DNA from: Dyadobacter sp. CY347
Lineage (GTDB): Bacteria > Bacteroidota > Bacteroidia > Cytophagales > Spirosomataceae
Assembly (NCBI RefSeq): GCF_021502655.1
Contig: NZ_JAKFFT010000004.1
Span: 434,001 to 498,000 of the forward strand
Reading direction: 5' to 3'
DNA length: 64,000 nt
The translations under genes were made by a program, and so were the position numbers. The notes below the pieces were generated by a model, which saw only the letters and a program-made list of their open reading frames with translations, ran no database searches and had not been told where the DNA came from. The stretch's first letter is position 1, and the number at the start of each line of letters is the position of its first letter. This document shows positions 7,752 to 17,417 of the stretch, piece by piece.

Positions 7752-10700
7752 ATGAACGTGAAAAGTTTACTTTTCAGGGCAGCAGGCTTTGGCCTGGTTG
7801 TCTTCCTAATGTCCCTGTTCAGTCCCGAAGTCCGGGCGCAGGTAACTTCGTCAGCAATTACAGGCCGTGTGGCAGACAGCAAAGGAGAGGTGCTTCCGGG
7901 CGCGACTGTCGTAGCCATTCACGTTCCATCAGGAAGTAAGTATGGTTCCGTGACTAATGATCAGGGACTTTACACGATTCCGGCTGTCCGCGTTGGAGGT
8001 CCTTACACCGTAACGGTTTCATTTGTAGGGTTCAGCGACAAATCGCAGGAAAACATTTTTGCTAACCTCGGAACTGCCGCCAATGTTAACTTCGACCTGC
8101 AAGACGGTTCTACCGAACTCAGCGAAGTGGTTGTAACAGGCGCCGGAAGCGACATTTTCAGTTCAGACCGCACAGGAGCAGCAACTACATTCAATAAAGG
8201 CTTGCTGACCAGCCTGCCAACATTGGGAAGGACACTGAACGACATTACAAAATACAATGCATATGGCAATGGCCGCTCATTTGGAGGCCAGGACAGCCGC
8301 TATAACAACTTTACCATCGACGGTTCTGTTTTTAACAACGGTTTTGGATTGGGTAACGAGGCAGCAGCCGGTGGCCGCACAGGTTCTTCGGCGATATCCC
8401 TGGATGCGATTGAAGAGGTTCAGATCAACATTGCCCCTTACGACATTCGCCAGTCCGGTTTTGCAGGAGCTGGTATTAATGCCGTGACGCGCTCAGGAAC
8501 AAACGAATTATCAGGTTCGGTTTTCCATTTTTTCAAAAACAAAAGCCTTGCGGGTGACAAAGCCGATGGCAACAAGATCAATGTTACCGAGTTCAGTGAG
8601 AAAACGACAGGTTTCCGTCTGGGCGGGCCGATCATCAAGAATAAACTTTTTTTCTTCGTTAATGGTGAGTTTGTAAAACGTTCAAGCCCGGCATTGGATT
8701 TTGTGCTGAACCGCGGACAGTCGGGAGACAATGTTTCCCGCACAACGGCTGCTGATCTTGAAGATCTTGGCGCATTTATGAAGGATAAATTTAAATATGA
8801 TATCGGTGCTATCGATGGTTTCAACAACGAGAACAAGAGTAACAAATTCCTTGCGCGCATCGACTACAACATCAGCGACGCACATAAACTGACATTGCGT
8901 TACTCGCACCATGATTCTGATTCGGACGTTTTGATCAGCCAAAGCAATAGCAGTAACACGGCAGGTTTTGGTAACCGTACGAACTCACTATCCGCAATTT
9001 CTCCTCAGAATACTGGTTACATCATCCAGGATAATACGCGCTCTTTCGTAGCGGAACTGAACTCCAACTTCGGAGGTAAATTCGCCAACAACCTGATCGG
9101 AACATTCAACAAGCAGATCGAGGATAGAAAGTACAAAGCGCCGATTTTCCCAACCGTGGAAATCCAGAAAGACGGATCAACTTACACGACAATCGGTTCC
9201 GATCCTTTTACGCCTAATAACCGTCTGGATTACTCCACATTGAACATTACGGATAACCTGACTTACTTCGCCGGAAAACACACGTTAACAGCGGGTGCTT
9301 CTTTCGAATATTTCAAATCGAACAACTTGTTCTTCCCAACTTCGAACGGGGTTTACGTGTTCAAATCGATCCAGGATTTTAAAAATGCAGCCAATGCATA
9401 TCTGGCTAACCCAAATTTGACGGTTGCGCCGGACACATTGGTTCGTTTCAACTATCGTTATTCATTGCTTCCGGACGGTTCTGCACCTTGGCAGGAATTC
9501 AAGACACAGACGTTTAGTTTGTATGTTCAGGACGAATATCAGGTTGCGCCAAACTTCAAGGTTACAGCCGGTCTTCGCGGAGATTATATCACCATCCCGA
9601 ACACTTCGAAACAATATTATAATCCAGATGTAGCCGCATTAACATTTAAAGATAATGAAGGTGCTGATTATAAAGTAAATACAGGTAATGTTCCAAAAGC
9701 ACGGATTTATCTTTCGCCTCGCCTTGGTTTCAACTGGGACGTGAAAGGAAACAGAACCACGCAGGTTCGCGGTGGAACGGGGCTATTCTTATCTAGAATT
9801 CCTTATGTATTGATCTCCAACCAACTGGGTAACAATGGTGTGAACTCTGCAACGGTTCAAGGAAGCAACACTGTGGACTTTCCTTTCACCCTGGACCCTT
9901 CCAGATACAATCCCCAACAATCCAAGAAATTGACTGGTTACCAGGTTAATGCCTCAGATGAAGATCTGAAATTCCCACAGGTTTGGAAAAGCAACATTGG
10001 TATCGATCAGCAGCTGGGCTGGGGTGTAATTGCAACCGTAGAAGGTATTTTCAATAAAAACTACAATGCATTGCGCTACATTGACGTGAACCTGAAACCT
10101 GCAAGTGCAGACTTCGTAGGCAGCGACACGCGTGACCGCTTCCCGGCATCCGGACTATCCGGACAAGCTGCAACAACGGCACGTTTGATCAACGGAGACA
10201 TTTCCAATGTTTATGTGTTGACCAACACTAACAAAGGTTACTCTTACTCGATCACAGGAAAACTGGAAAAAGCGGCAACCCGCGGCTTTGGTGGAATGGT
10301 GGGTTATACTTACGGACAGGCAAAAGACATTGCATCCGTTTCGAGTACAGTTGAAGGTAACGTGCCGGGTATCAATGGTTTGAACAACCTGGATCTGGCA
10401 TGGTCTGGTAACGACTTGCGTCACCGTTTTGTAGGTTACGTTTCTTATAGAAAAGAATATGGCGGTAAAATCGGTGGAGCAACGATGATCACATTAGGCG
10501 GTGTTTCCAACAGCGGAACGAAGCTTTCTTACATCAGCTCAACGGATATGAATGGTGACGGTCAGAACAATGACTTGCTATATGTGCCAAAAAGCGCTTC
10601 CGAAATCAATTTCGTAACTTCTACGACAACTGTAAACGGAAAAACTTACACGTTTTCACCTGAGCAGCAAAGAGAAGCCTTCCAAAGCTACATCGACAGC

Positions 10701-11102
10701 CATCCTTATTTGTCAAAAAGAAAAGGACAATACACCGAGCGTAACGGCGGTGCTTATCCCTGGCTGACACGTTTTGACCTGACAGTTGAGCAGGATTTCT
10801 ACGTGAAAGTTGGCGCAAAAGACAAAAAGAACATTATCCGTCTGCGTGCTGACGTGTTCAATATTGGAAACATGATCAACAACAAATGGGGTGTAGGAAA
10901 CCAGGTTACGGTTTCATCAAACGCTACACAGTCTAACCCGCTGAACTTCGCAAGCGTTTCAGCCGACGGCGTTCCTTCATATAGAATGGGAACACAAGTG
11001 ATTGCCGGTGAGACGGTTTTGGTTCGCGACGCTTTCGTAAAAGGTCGTACGATCAACGACGTTTGGCAAGCCCAAATCGGTATCCGTTACATTTTCAACT
11101 AA
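7752..11102 (+). CDS. TonB-dependent outer membrane receptor (Oar-like, with regulatory-like N-terminal domain)
   Basis: This large outer-membrane protein (1116 residues from the chosen start) begins with a signal peptide [20 protein letters not shown] ending near VRAQ. A carboxypeptidase-regulatory-like domain follows ([19 protein letters not shown]), then a plug domain with [10 protein letters not shown] and a long beta barrel finishing with aromatic ...IGIRYIFN. The plug and barrel resemble the Oar-type receptors of myxobacteria and Bacteroidota. It should import a substrate with energy from TonB/ExbBD; the ligand is unknown. No SusD partner is adjacent. The ATG at 7752 was chosen because it starts the signal peptide; the frame opens at 7632 without one. 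A strong terminator follows at 11132. Confidence 0.9.
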   Translation: MNVKSLLFRAAGFGLVVFLMSLFSPEVRAQVTSSAITGRVADSKGEVLPGATVVAIHVPSGSKYGSVTNDQGLYTIPAVRVGGPYTVTVSFVGFSDKSQENIFANLGTAANVNFDLQDGSTELSEVVVTGAGSDIFSSDRTGAATTFNKGLLTSLPTLGRTLNDITKYNAYGNGRSFGGQDSRYNNFTIDGSVFNNGFGLGNEAAAGGRTGSSAISLDAIEEVQINIAPYDIRQSGFAGAGINAVTRSGTNELSGSVFHFFKNKSLAGDKADGNKINVTEFSEKTTGFRLGGPIIKNKLFFFVNGEFVKRSSPALDFVLNRGQSGDNVSRTTAADLEDLGAFMKDKFKYDIGAIDGFNNENKSNKFLARIDYNISDAHKLTLRYSHHDSDSDVLISQSNSSNTAGFGNRTNSLSAISPQNTGYIIQDNTRSFVAELNSNFGGKFANNLIGTFNKQIEDRKYKAPIFPTVEIQKDGSTYTTIGSDPFTPNNRLDYSTLNITDNLTYFAGKHTLTAGASFEYFKSNNLFFPTSNGVYVFKSIQDFKNAANAYLANPNLTVAPDTLVRFNYRYSLLPDGSAPWQEFKTQTFSLYVQDEYQVAPNFKVTAGLRGDYITIPNTSKQYYNPDVAALTFKDNEGADYKVNTGNVPKARIYLSPRLGFNWDVKGNRTTQVRGGTGLFLSRIPYVLISNQLGNNGVNSATVQGSNTVDFPFTLDPSRYNPQQSKKLTGYQVNASDEDLKFPQVWKSNIGIDQQLGWGVIATVEGIFNKNYNALRYIDVNLKPASADFVGSDTRDRFPASGLSGQAATTARLINGDISNVYVLTNTNKGYSYSITGKLEKAATRGFGGMVGYTYGQAKDIASVSSTVEGNVPGINGLNNLDLAWSGNDLRHRFVGYVSYRKEYGGKIGGATMITLGGVSNSGTKLSYISSTDMNGDGQNNDLLYVPKSASEINFVTSTTTVNGKTYTFSPEQQREAFQSYIDSHPYLSKRKGQYTERNGGAYPWLTRFDLTVEQDFYVKVGAKDKKNIIRLRADVFNIGNMINNKWGVGNQVTVSSNATQSNPLNFASVSADGVPSYRMGTQVIAGETVLVRDAFVKGRTINDVWQAQIGIRYIFN

Positions 11103-11131
11103 TAACCGGCTGAGGCCACTGGTTGAATGAC

Positions 11132-11170
11132 AAAAAGAGTCTGTTCCGATATGGGACAGACTCTTTTTTT
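11132..11170. terminator. Bidirectional rho-independent terminator
   Basis: AGAGTCTGTTCC pairs with GGGACAGACTCT in a 12-bp stem with one G-T pair and a short GATAT loop. An A-tract precedes it and a T-tract follows, so it can stop transcription from the TonB receptor gene on the plus strand and from the patatin gene on the minus strand. Confidence 0.9.
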
Positions 11171-11190
11171 GCTTATATAATGCCGATTTA

Positions 11191-12102
11191 TTATTTCTGA
11201 ACTTTCTCCGCACCTGCCATAACAACCTCCATTCCAGCCCGGTAACCTTCTACAATCAATCGGGAAATGTCTTCGGATGTGAAATGTTGCAGGTCGAGAA
11301 AAAGCGGTGCGGTGGGGCGGATTACGGTTAGTTTCATGGGTTTTCCCCGCAGGTTGGAACGGTCAACAAATGACTCCGCCCAGGCAATGTTGCTGTTCAC
11401 GATCTGATTGACCGTAATGTCCCTTACGCGCTCAATTAATGTGATGAGATTCCTGGAATTCATGTCTTCCGGCTGGTACAAAAGCGGTGAATGGCAGGAG
11501 ATGAGCACAATTTCCGTTGCGCCGTCTTCAATGGCCTGACGAATAGGCGCCACTTCGCGCAGACCGCCATCCAGATAAAGCTGCTGCTCAATCTCAACCG
11601 CAGGCATCAGCATCGGGATGGACGAGCTGGCGTATACATAGCTCAGAAAGTGCGGGTTCTCCGGCGAGGCATATTTAATTTCCCCACTGCCGATGTTGAC
11701 TGCTCCTACTTTTAGCTTAACAGGGTTGTTGCGCAGAAACTGATCGTTCACGTGCTTCCGGATCATTGAATGCAATGGCATAGGGTCCACGATCCCGTCA
11801 AAGCGGCTCATCAGCGTGGCCATACCCAGCATTACCCGGGAGCGGAGCATGGAAATGTCCTGTGGCTGCGTAATGTTTTTGATCCAGAATTCGAGCAGTT
11901 TCCTGCTGACAAGCGGCCATTGAACGGCTTTCTTCTCATGCATTTGCTTCCCAGCTTCGTTGGCGAGGAATGTTGCATTTAACGCGCCTACCGAAATGCC
12001 GTAAACCATTTCGGGCTCAAACCCATTTTCCAGCACAGCCTGTATTACGCCGACCTGAAAGGCGCCTTTCATTGATCCTCCTCCCAGCACTAATGCTTTC
12101 AT
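11191..12102 (-). CDS. Patatin-like phospholipase
   Basis: The 303-residue protein has the patatin fold: an oxyanion loop GGGSMKG at 7-13, the nucleophile motif GISVG with Ser37, and the catalytic Asp178 in LDGG, giving a Ser-Asp dyad. Members hydrolyse acyl esters of phospholipids or other lipids. No signal peptide is visible, so it is probably cytoplasmic and not a secreted PlpD/type V patatin. It is convergent with the TonB receptor gene and divergent from the polyprenyl synthase gene. Confidence 0.9.
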   Translation of the reverse strand: MKALVLGGGSMKGAFQVGVIQAVLENGFEPEMVYGISVGALNATFLANEAGKQMHEKKAVQWPLVSRKLLEFWIKNITQPQDISMLRSRVMLGMATLMSRFDGIVDPMPLHSMIRKHVNDQFLRNNPVKLKVGAVNIGSGEIKYASPENPHFLSYVYASSSIPMLMPAVEIEQQLYLDGGLREVAPIRQAIEDGATEIVLISCHSPLLYQPEDMNSRNLITLIERVRDITVNQIVNSNIAWAESFVDRSNLRGKPMKLTVIRPTAPLFLDLQHFTSEDISRLIVEGYRAGMEVVMAGAEKVQK

Positions 12103-12332
12103 GTAATGTTGTTTGACCGGGGTGCCGGCGCAGTGATTGAATGGTAGAACGACAGATCCCTATCCTAATTTTTTCAATTCTAAACATTTTCATAATAAAA
12201 TTGATATAAACAGAAGATTTTATTCCAAATTTGAAGATCAGAGTTCAGGAGCGGAAAAACCTTGAAAACTAATCCCGGTTTTTTCAGCGCCTATTATATC
12301 AGGAGGGATTTTTGAAGCCCTCGTCCATTAAT

Positions 12333-13307
12333 ATGACCCTTTCAATAAAGGAAATCCAGGTCCCGATTGCAGATGAAATGAAGGCCTTTGAGCACAAATT
12401 TCGTCAGTTTATGAAAAGTGACGTAATGCTGCTGGACCAGATCATGAATTACATTGTCCGCCGCAAAGGCAAGCAGCTCCGGCCTATGTTCGTGTTTCTT
12501 TCCGCTGGTGTTTGCGGACAAATCTCGGAGTCTACTTACCGGGGCGGCGCATTGATCGAACTGCTCCATACGGCCACGCTCGTGCACGACGATGTTGTGG
12601 ACGATTCCAATTACCGCCGTGGATTTTTCTCTGTTAATGCATTGTGGAAGAATAAGATAGCCGTCCTTGTAGGTGATTATCTGCTTTCACGCGGACTTTT
12701 GCTATCCGTGGATCACGGGGAATTTGATATCCTTAAAATCGTTTCTACTGCGGTTCGTGAGTTGAGTGAAGGGGAATTGCTTCAAATTGAAAAAGCACGC
12801 AGGCTCGACATTAACGAAGAGGTTTACTATCAGATCATTAAACAAAAAACAGCTTCCCTCATTGCGTCCTGCTGCGCAGTAGGCGCCAGTTCTGTGGGTG
12901 CAACGGCCGACATTGTGAAGCGTATGCACGCGTTTGGCGAAAAAGTAGGAATGGCCTTCCAGATCAAAGACGACCTTTTTGATTACGGTGAAGATGAGAT
13001 CGGTAAACCGCTTGGGATTGACATTAAGGAGAAAAAAATGACGCTTCCGCTTATTTATGCCCTTAACAAGGCAACCTGGCTTGAAAAACGGAGAATCATC
13101 AACATTATCCGCAACGAAAGCCACAAACCTAAAAAAGTAAGTGAAGTAATCGCGTTCGTAAAAGATTCCGGCGGCCTGGGTTATGCGCAGGAAGTGATGC
13201 AGCGTTACGTCGAGGAAGCGAGGGCGCTTTTGTATGAATTTGCCGAATCACCATACCGCCATTCCCTGGAACAGCTCGTTCAATATACCATAGAAAGAAG
13301 TAAGTAG
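12333..13307 (+). CDS. Polyprenyl diphosphate synthase (octaprenyl/long chain type)
   Basis: This cytoplasmic trans-prenyltransferase elongates allylic diphosphates with isopentenyl diphosphate, probably to the side chain of menaquinone. The first aspartate-rich motif is HDDVVDD (Asp86, Asp87, Asp90) and the second is IKDDLFDYGED. KGKQLRP is the IPP-binding segment and the spacing is normal for IspA/IspB-type enzymes. The size (324 residues) and the absence of a bulky aromatic pair just before the first motif (HTATLVHDD) favour a long-chain product. The frame runs upstream to a TTG at 12312; the ATG at 12333 is preferred. Confidence 0.9.
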   Translation: MTLSIKEIQVPIADEMKAFEHKFRQFMKSDVMLLDQIMNYIVRRKGKQLRPMFVFLSAGVCGQISESTYRGGALIELLHTATLVHDDVVDDSNYRRGFFSVNALWKNKIAVLVGDYLLSRGLLLSVDHGEFDILKIVSTAVRELSEGELLQIEKARRLDINEEVYYQIIKQKTASLIASCCAVGASSVGATADIVKRMHAFGEKVGMAFQIKDDLFDYGEDEIGKPLGIDIKEKKMTLPLIYALNKATWLEKRRIINIIRNESHKPKKVSEVIAFVKDSGGLGYAQEVMQRYVEEARALLYEFAESPYRHSLEQLVQYTIERSK

Positions 13308-13424
13308 CTGGTAATCTGCCAACTGCGGATTAATTTGAAGCTTTTAAAGGAAAATATGTAAGTAACTATAATAATATGACTAAACTTTTAGTTATGTTAG
13401 CACTTCCATAAAAACCTTTATGTC

Positions 13425-14798
13425 ATGAAAGCTATATTCTCTGCATTGATCTGCTTGTGCATACACTCTGCCTATGCACAAATGAAGGTGGTATCTTTAA
13501 AAAATGTTGAAAAAGAAGGCATTGACAACATGAGGTTGGCCAATGATTACGAAGGCGGCGAACGTGCTTTTATCACGGAGGTCATGAATAAGACAAGCCT
13601 CATCATCGCGTCAGCATTTCCTGAAAATCCTGATCCAGGCATTTCCGTATTTACCCAAATGTACATCAACGAATCCGGTAGCCTGGATTACGTCATTTTT
13701 GACATTAGCACGGGGGAAGGTTATAACAAAGATTCGCTCGACGCGCATGCCAGATATGCTTTTTTGACCGGATTTGACGGATGGAAAGTTTCCAAACCAG
13801 GGAAGAAATTCTCCGTTGTCGCGCTGAAAACCATTGGAAAGCAAGCCGTGATCCGGGAGGTCAGGCGCGGGGATAGTTCGGTGGTTGATTTAAAAACAGC
13901 ATTGGTTTTCCAGGATACATTAAAAATCAAAAGGCTCTATCTCAATCAGTTGGAATTAAAGACATTGCCGGATGTCATTTATCGTTTTCCAAATCTGGAA
14001 GAGTTGTATGCAGGTGATAATGAGCTGCAAACATTGAACATTGACATGAAGCGGCTTCCTAAACTGACCCAGCTGCATTTACAGAAAAATCAATTGAGTA
14101 ATAACGGTTTTGAGCTTTCGGCAAACAAGTCGCTGAAATTACTGAACCTGAAAGAAAATAAGTTTACAGACATTCCGAATACAATCCGTAAATCCAAAAG
14201 GCTGGCCATATTGTGGCTGGGCGGCAATGAGCTTACCGCATTATCGAATAGGAGTTTCCGCAAATTGAAGCAAGTGCAAGACCTGAATTTTTACAAATCG
14301 GACATTGCCATTTTGCCCAGGGGAATTAAAAAAATGAAGAACTTGGAAGTTTTGGATTTGTATTACAATAACCTTGAAACGCTGCCAACCTCTATCACCA
14401 AACTGAAAAAGCTGACGCATCTGGCTGTTTCCTACAACCAGATCAAAGCATTGCCTGAACGGATTGACAAGCTGGGCCGCATTCATACATTATATGCGCA
14501 TCACAACCGCCTGAGCAAACTTCCGGCAAGCATTACCAAAATGCAAAACCTGAAAATCCTCGATCTGGGGTTCAACTGGTTTACAAATTTCCCACCTGAA
14601 CTGACCGCATTTGTAAAATTACAGGAGCTGGACCTTTCGTCAAACAACTTCCCGGATTTCCCGGAGCAGCTTTTGGAAATAAAACAGCTGGAAAAGCTCT
14701 ATCTCCGTGGTAATCCGTTTGTCAAGGACGATGCGGAGACCAAATACAGCAGGCAGCTCGGCCAGTTGAAAAGCAAGAACATTGAAGTGTTTTATTGA
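13425..14798 (+). CDS. Secreted leucine-rich repeat protein
   Basis: The 457-residue protein has a signal peptide (MKAIFSALICLCIHSAYAQ) and an N-terminal region of about 140 residues that I do not recognise but that has a TonB-C-like flavour (FTQMYINESGSLDYVIFD). From about residue 165 to the end there are some 12 leucine-rich repeats of the LxxLxLxxNxLxxLP type, with typical 23-residue spacing. LRR domains bind proteins. The protein probably acts in the periplasm or at the surface. It ends 1 bp before the end of the convergent DUF5916 gene. Confidence 0.85.
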   Translation: MKAIFSALICLCIHSAYAQMKVVSLKNVEKEGIDNMRLANDYEGGERAFITEVMNKTSLIIASAFPENPDPGISVFTQMYINESGSLDYVIFDISTGEGYNKDSLDAHARYAFLTGFDGWKVSKPGKKFSVVALKTIGKQAVIREVRRGDSSVVDLKTALVFQDTLKIKRLYLNQLELKTLPDVIYRFPNLEELYAGDNELQTLNIDMKRLPKLTQLHLQKNQLSNNGFELSANKSLKLLNLKENKFTDIPNTIRKSKRLAILWLGGNELTALSNRSFRKLKQVQDLNFYKSDIAILPRGIKKMKNLEVLDLYYNNLETLPTSITKLKKLTHLAVSYNQIKALPERIDKLGRIHTLYAHHNRLSKLPASITKMQNLKILDLGFNWFTNFPPELTAFVKLQELDLSSNNFPDFPEQLLEIKQLEKLYLRGNPFVKDDAETKYSRQLGQLKSKNIEVFY

Positions 14799-14799
14799 T

Positions 14800-17004
14800 T
14801 TACAAATTCCACCAATACGTAAATTTCAAGACAACGGCGCGGTTCTTAACCCTGAAATTTTCGGGTAAATAGTTATCCGTGTAAACGATGAATAAATCCG
14901 AAGCGGGCTTATAACGCCATTGCAGACGCGCATTCAGGTTAATGTTATCCGCCTGATTGTTATACTGCATGAATGTGGTGAAGAACAGGTTGTTGGTAAA
15001 TGTAAAGTCCACCCGCGGGCCTACAAGCCACAATTGCGTTCTTTTCCAAGGCTCAGGCAGGCGAATGTCATTATAGTTTCCGGCCATTGTAATTGCTACG
15101 TAAGGCTGCACACGATAGCCGAGCTCGGCGCGTAAATTGTTGCGGTGGCCGTTTTGGTAATAACCGCCAAAAATCCCCGATGCGGCATAAGTGAGGCGAT
15201 TCTGAGGGCCGGAGACAATGTCAAAACCGGTGGCTTTCCAATTGTGTTCGCTGCCGGTTACCAGTGTTCCTACGCCCAAATTTGTTGGGTCAAATGGTCT
15301 TAGCAAACGCACGTAATTGCTTGATCCCCATACTGCAACCGTTGCGCGGTTAATGAAATTAAGGTTGTAGGAAAGGATAAATTCACGATCGCTGAGGTCA
15401 AATTTTTTGTCCCAAAATACATTGCTGATCAGCTTGGGGCCGTGACTGATGATCCTTGGATTTTTTACAAAAAACAGGTAACCAATGTTCGGACTGATCT
15501 TGTAATAACCCATTCTGACCGCGTTAGGCACGTAACCCACTTCTGCATTGAAATTCTTACCCACATATTCGTGCTGCCATTGCCAGAAGAAATTGGCTTT
15601 ATTGAATTTCAGATCGGCCGCGTGCGTAAAATCGTCCGTGGATTTTCCGGGCGTAAAGGATTTGAGCACCATTACTTTTCCTGTCCAGAGATTTTTAGCA
15701 CTGGCGAGATTAAATTCAGCTCCAATGTTCCGGTTATAGCGGTTTGTGGCCTGATGCTGCTCCGGCGAGTAATTCGTCGCATCTTTATTTACAAATATAA
15801 AACGGACATTGGACCGGGCTAATAATTGCCTTTGAAGTGCAAAAACCGCGTAATTATTTCTGGGCGTCAGGCTGTCAGACGAGCCTGTCTGCACGTCCAG
15901 GACACCGATCCGCCAGTTCTTGTTAATTTTCCCACTCATCCGCGCACCAAATTGGATCGGAACGCCCAAACCAATGCGCCGGGAGAAAAACGGACGAATG
16001 GTAGCGTACCCGAAATTGGCAAAAAGGTCAGCATTTTCGAGGAAAAACTGACGACGCTCCGGAAAAAACAACTCAAAGCGATCCAGATTCGTCTGCTGGA
16101 CATCCACATCCACTTGCGAGAAATCCGGGTTAACAGTTAAGTCGAGGTTTAGGGAAGGAGTGAGGCCGATTTTCACGTCACCGCCGACGGCTGGTTTGTA
16201 TTTATTTGGCGTGTCTTTCTGGTAATCTTTCGTCAGACGTGTGGCCGCGTAGGGAATGATGGAAATGTTCGGGCCGGGATTTGGTGGTGGAACGTCCCAG
16301 GCAAGCACACCCGTATAGGCAAGCGAGGCCGATGGAAACTGGCGGGGAACGGGTGCCCAGGCCGATTTTTCGGAAATAGTCAGATCCTGGCGGCTGAAAT
16401 TAATGCCCCATTTTGTGATCCCGGGCTTATAGCGAATGCTTTTGAAAGGAATCGCGGCTTCCCAAACCCATTTGTCATCATCATTTTTGACCGCGCTCAC
16501 CCATTTGTTATCCCAACTTAAATCAACCGTTCCGCCATCGCCCTGCTGGCCATCCCACGGCGCACCGGCCGCATTGGCACCGAATGAAAAGCCATTGGTT
16601 TTGTCATCAAATGTGTCCATGAAAAGGAGAAAGTTGTCATTTTTCCCGAAAGAAAAATCCCTTTTCAATGATTCCACAATAATAGAGCCTTTTATGGGCT
16701 TGTAATTAACGACGAGAATGTAAAGGTTGTCCTTATCGTAACACATTTTCACATCCGTAAGCGCCCTGGAAAAACTGGTGTCCATGGGTGTGATCATGAA
16801 AAAGTTGTTGGCAACCTCAGCCGATTCCCAAGCAATGTCATCTGCAACACCGTCAATGTTCAGGGAAGACGTTGCGGAATGAATATTGTATTGATATTTT
16901 TCATTGGGTTTCTGCGCAATGCTTTTTGAAATGATTAAACAGAAAAACAGAAGGTTTAGGATAGAAGTTTTTTGCACTTGATCGGGTGTAGGAATATATG
17001 ACAA
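14800..17004 (-). CDS. DUF5916 protein with N-terminal carbohydrate-binding (CBM9-like) domain
   Basis: The 734-residue protein is exported: LLFFCLIISKSIAQ forms a signal peptide core. Residues about 40-240 are a CBM9-like sandwich (LNIDGVADDIAWESAEVANNF is the hallmark opening). The remaining 490 residues are the DUF5916 region, rich in alternating strands and ending FTYWWNL, which looks like an outer-membrane beta barrel. Function in the family is unknown. The frame opens with TTG at 17004; an in-frame GTG at 16977 would give a more usual signal peptide. The gene follows the DUF3817 gene by 17 bp and is convergent with the LRR gene. Confidence 0.85.
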   Translation of the reverse strand: MSYIPTPDQVQKTSILNLLFFCLIISKSIAQKPNEKYQYNIHSATSSLNIDGVADDIAWESAEVANNFFMITPMDTSFSRALTDVKMCYDKDNLYILVVNYKPIKGSIIVESLKRDFSFGKNDNFLLFMDTFDDKTNGFSFGANAAGAPWDGQQGDGGTVDLSWDNKWVSAVKNDDDKWVWEAAIPFKSIRYKPGITKWGINFSRQDLTISEKSAWAPVPRQFPSASLAYTGVLAWDVPPPNPGPNISIIPYAATRLTKDYQKDTPNKYKPAVGGDVKIGLTPSLNLDLTVNPDFSQVDVDVQQTNLDRFELFFPERRQFFLENADLFANFGYATIRPFFSRRIGLGVPIQFGARMSGKINKNWRIGVLDVQTGSSDSLTPRNNYAVFALQRQLLARSNVRFIFVNKDATNYSPEQHQATNRYNRNIGAEFNLASAKNLWTGKVMVLKSFTPGKSTDDFTHAADLKFNKANFFWQWQHEYVGKNFNAEVGYVPNAVRMGYYKISPNIGYLFFVKNPRIISHGPKLISNVFWDKKFDLSDREFILSYNLNFINRATVAVWGSSNYVRLLRPFDPTNLGVGTLVTGSEHNWKATGFDIVSGPQNRLTYAASGIFGGYYQNGHRNNLRAELGYRVQPYVAITMAGNYNDIRLPEPWKRTQLWLVGPRVDFTFTNNLFFTTFMQYNNQADNINLNARLQWRYKPASDLFIVYTDNYLPENFRVKNRAVVLKFTYWWNL

Positions 17005-17021
17005 TGAAGGTTATTGCTTTT

Positions 17022-17321
17022 CTAACTTCTGAACCACTTTGCATCCGCATAAAAAGTCCCGAAAGGAACGAGCGAAGAAATGAAAGCCAGAAGTGATTTC
17101 TTAAAAGACCAGCTTCGTTCAGTCGCAACCTGTACTAGCAACACGACAAAAAGCACGAACAAAACGCCGTGTGCCATGCCAACAATGCGGACAGCCTGCG
17201 GAAGACCGGCAAGATATTTCAATGGCATAGCAATGCCGAGCAAAACGAGGTAAGAAATGCCTTCAAGAAATGCAATGATGCGAAGACGGCCAAGGGCAGA
17301 TTTAACAAGCGTGGAGATCAT
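17022..17321 (-). CDS. DUF3817 integral membrane protein
   Basis: The 99-residue protein has three hydrophobic segments and the DUF3817 pattern: LRIIAFLEGISYLVLLG at the start, then HGVLFVLFV, and a C-terminal SLVPFGTFYADAK. The family is uncharacterised; the same domain is found attached to MFS or other membrane proteins. It precedes the DUF5916 gene by 17 bp on the same strand, so the two are probably cotranscribed. Confidence 0.88.
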   Translation of the reverse strand: MISTLVKSALGRLRIIAFLEGISYLVLLGIAMPLKYLAGLPQAVRIVGMAHGVLFVLFVVLLVQVATERSWSFKKSLLAFISSLVPFGTFYADAKWFRS

Positions 17322-17417
17322 AAAAAAAGAACTGTAAGCGTAAGATTATTAAGTGTAAAGATACGCAATAGGAAGATTTAGAAGGCAGGAATAACCAAAA
17401 ATCAAACACCAACGTTC

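Noticed and set aside
15442..15822. Open frame of 126 codons antisense to the DUF5916 gene
   Set aside because: It lies wholly inside a strongly supported gene on the other strand, has no family features and no promoter; it is a shadow frame.
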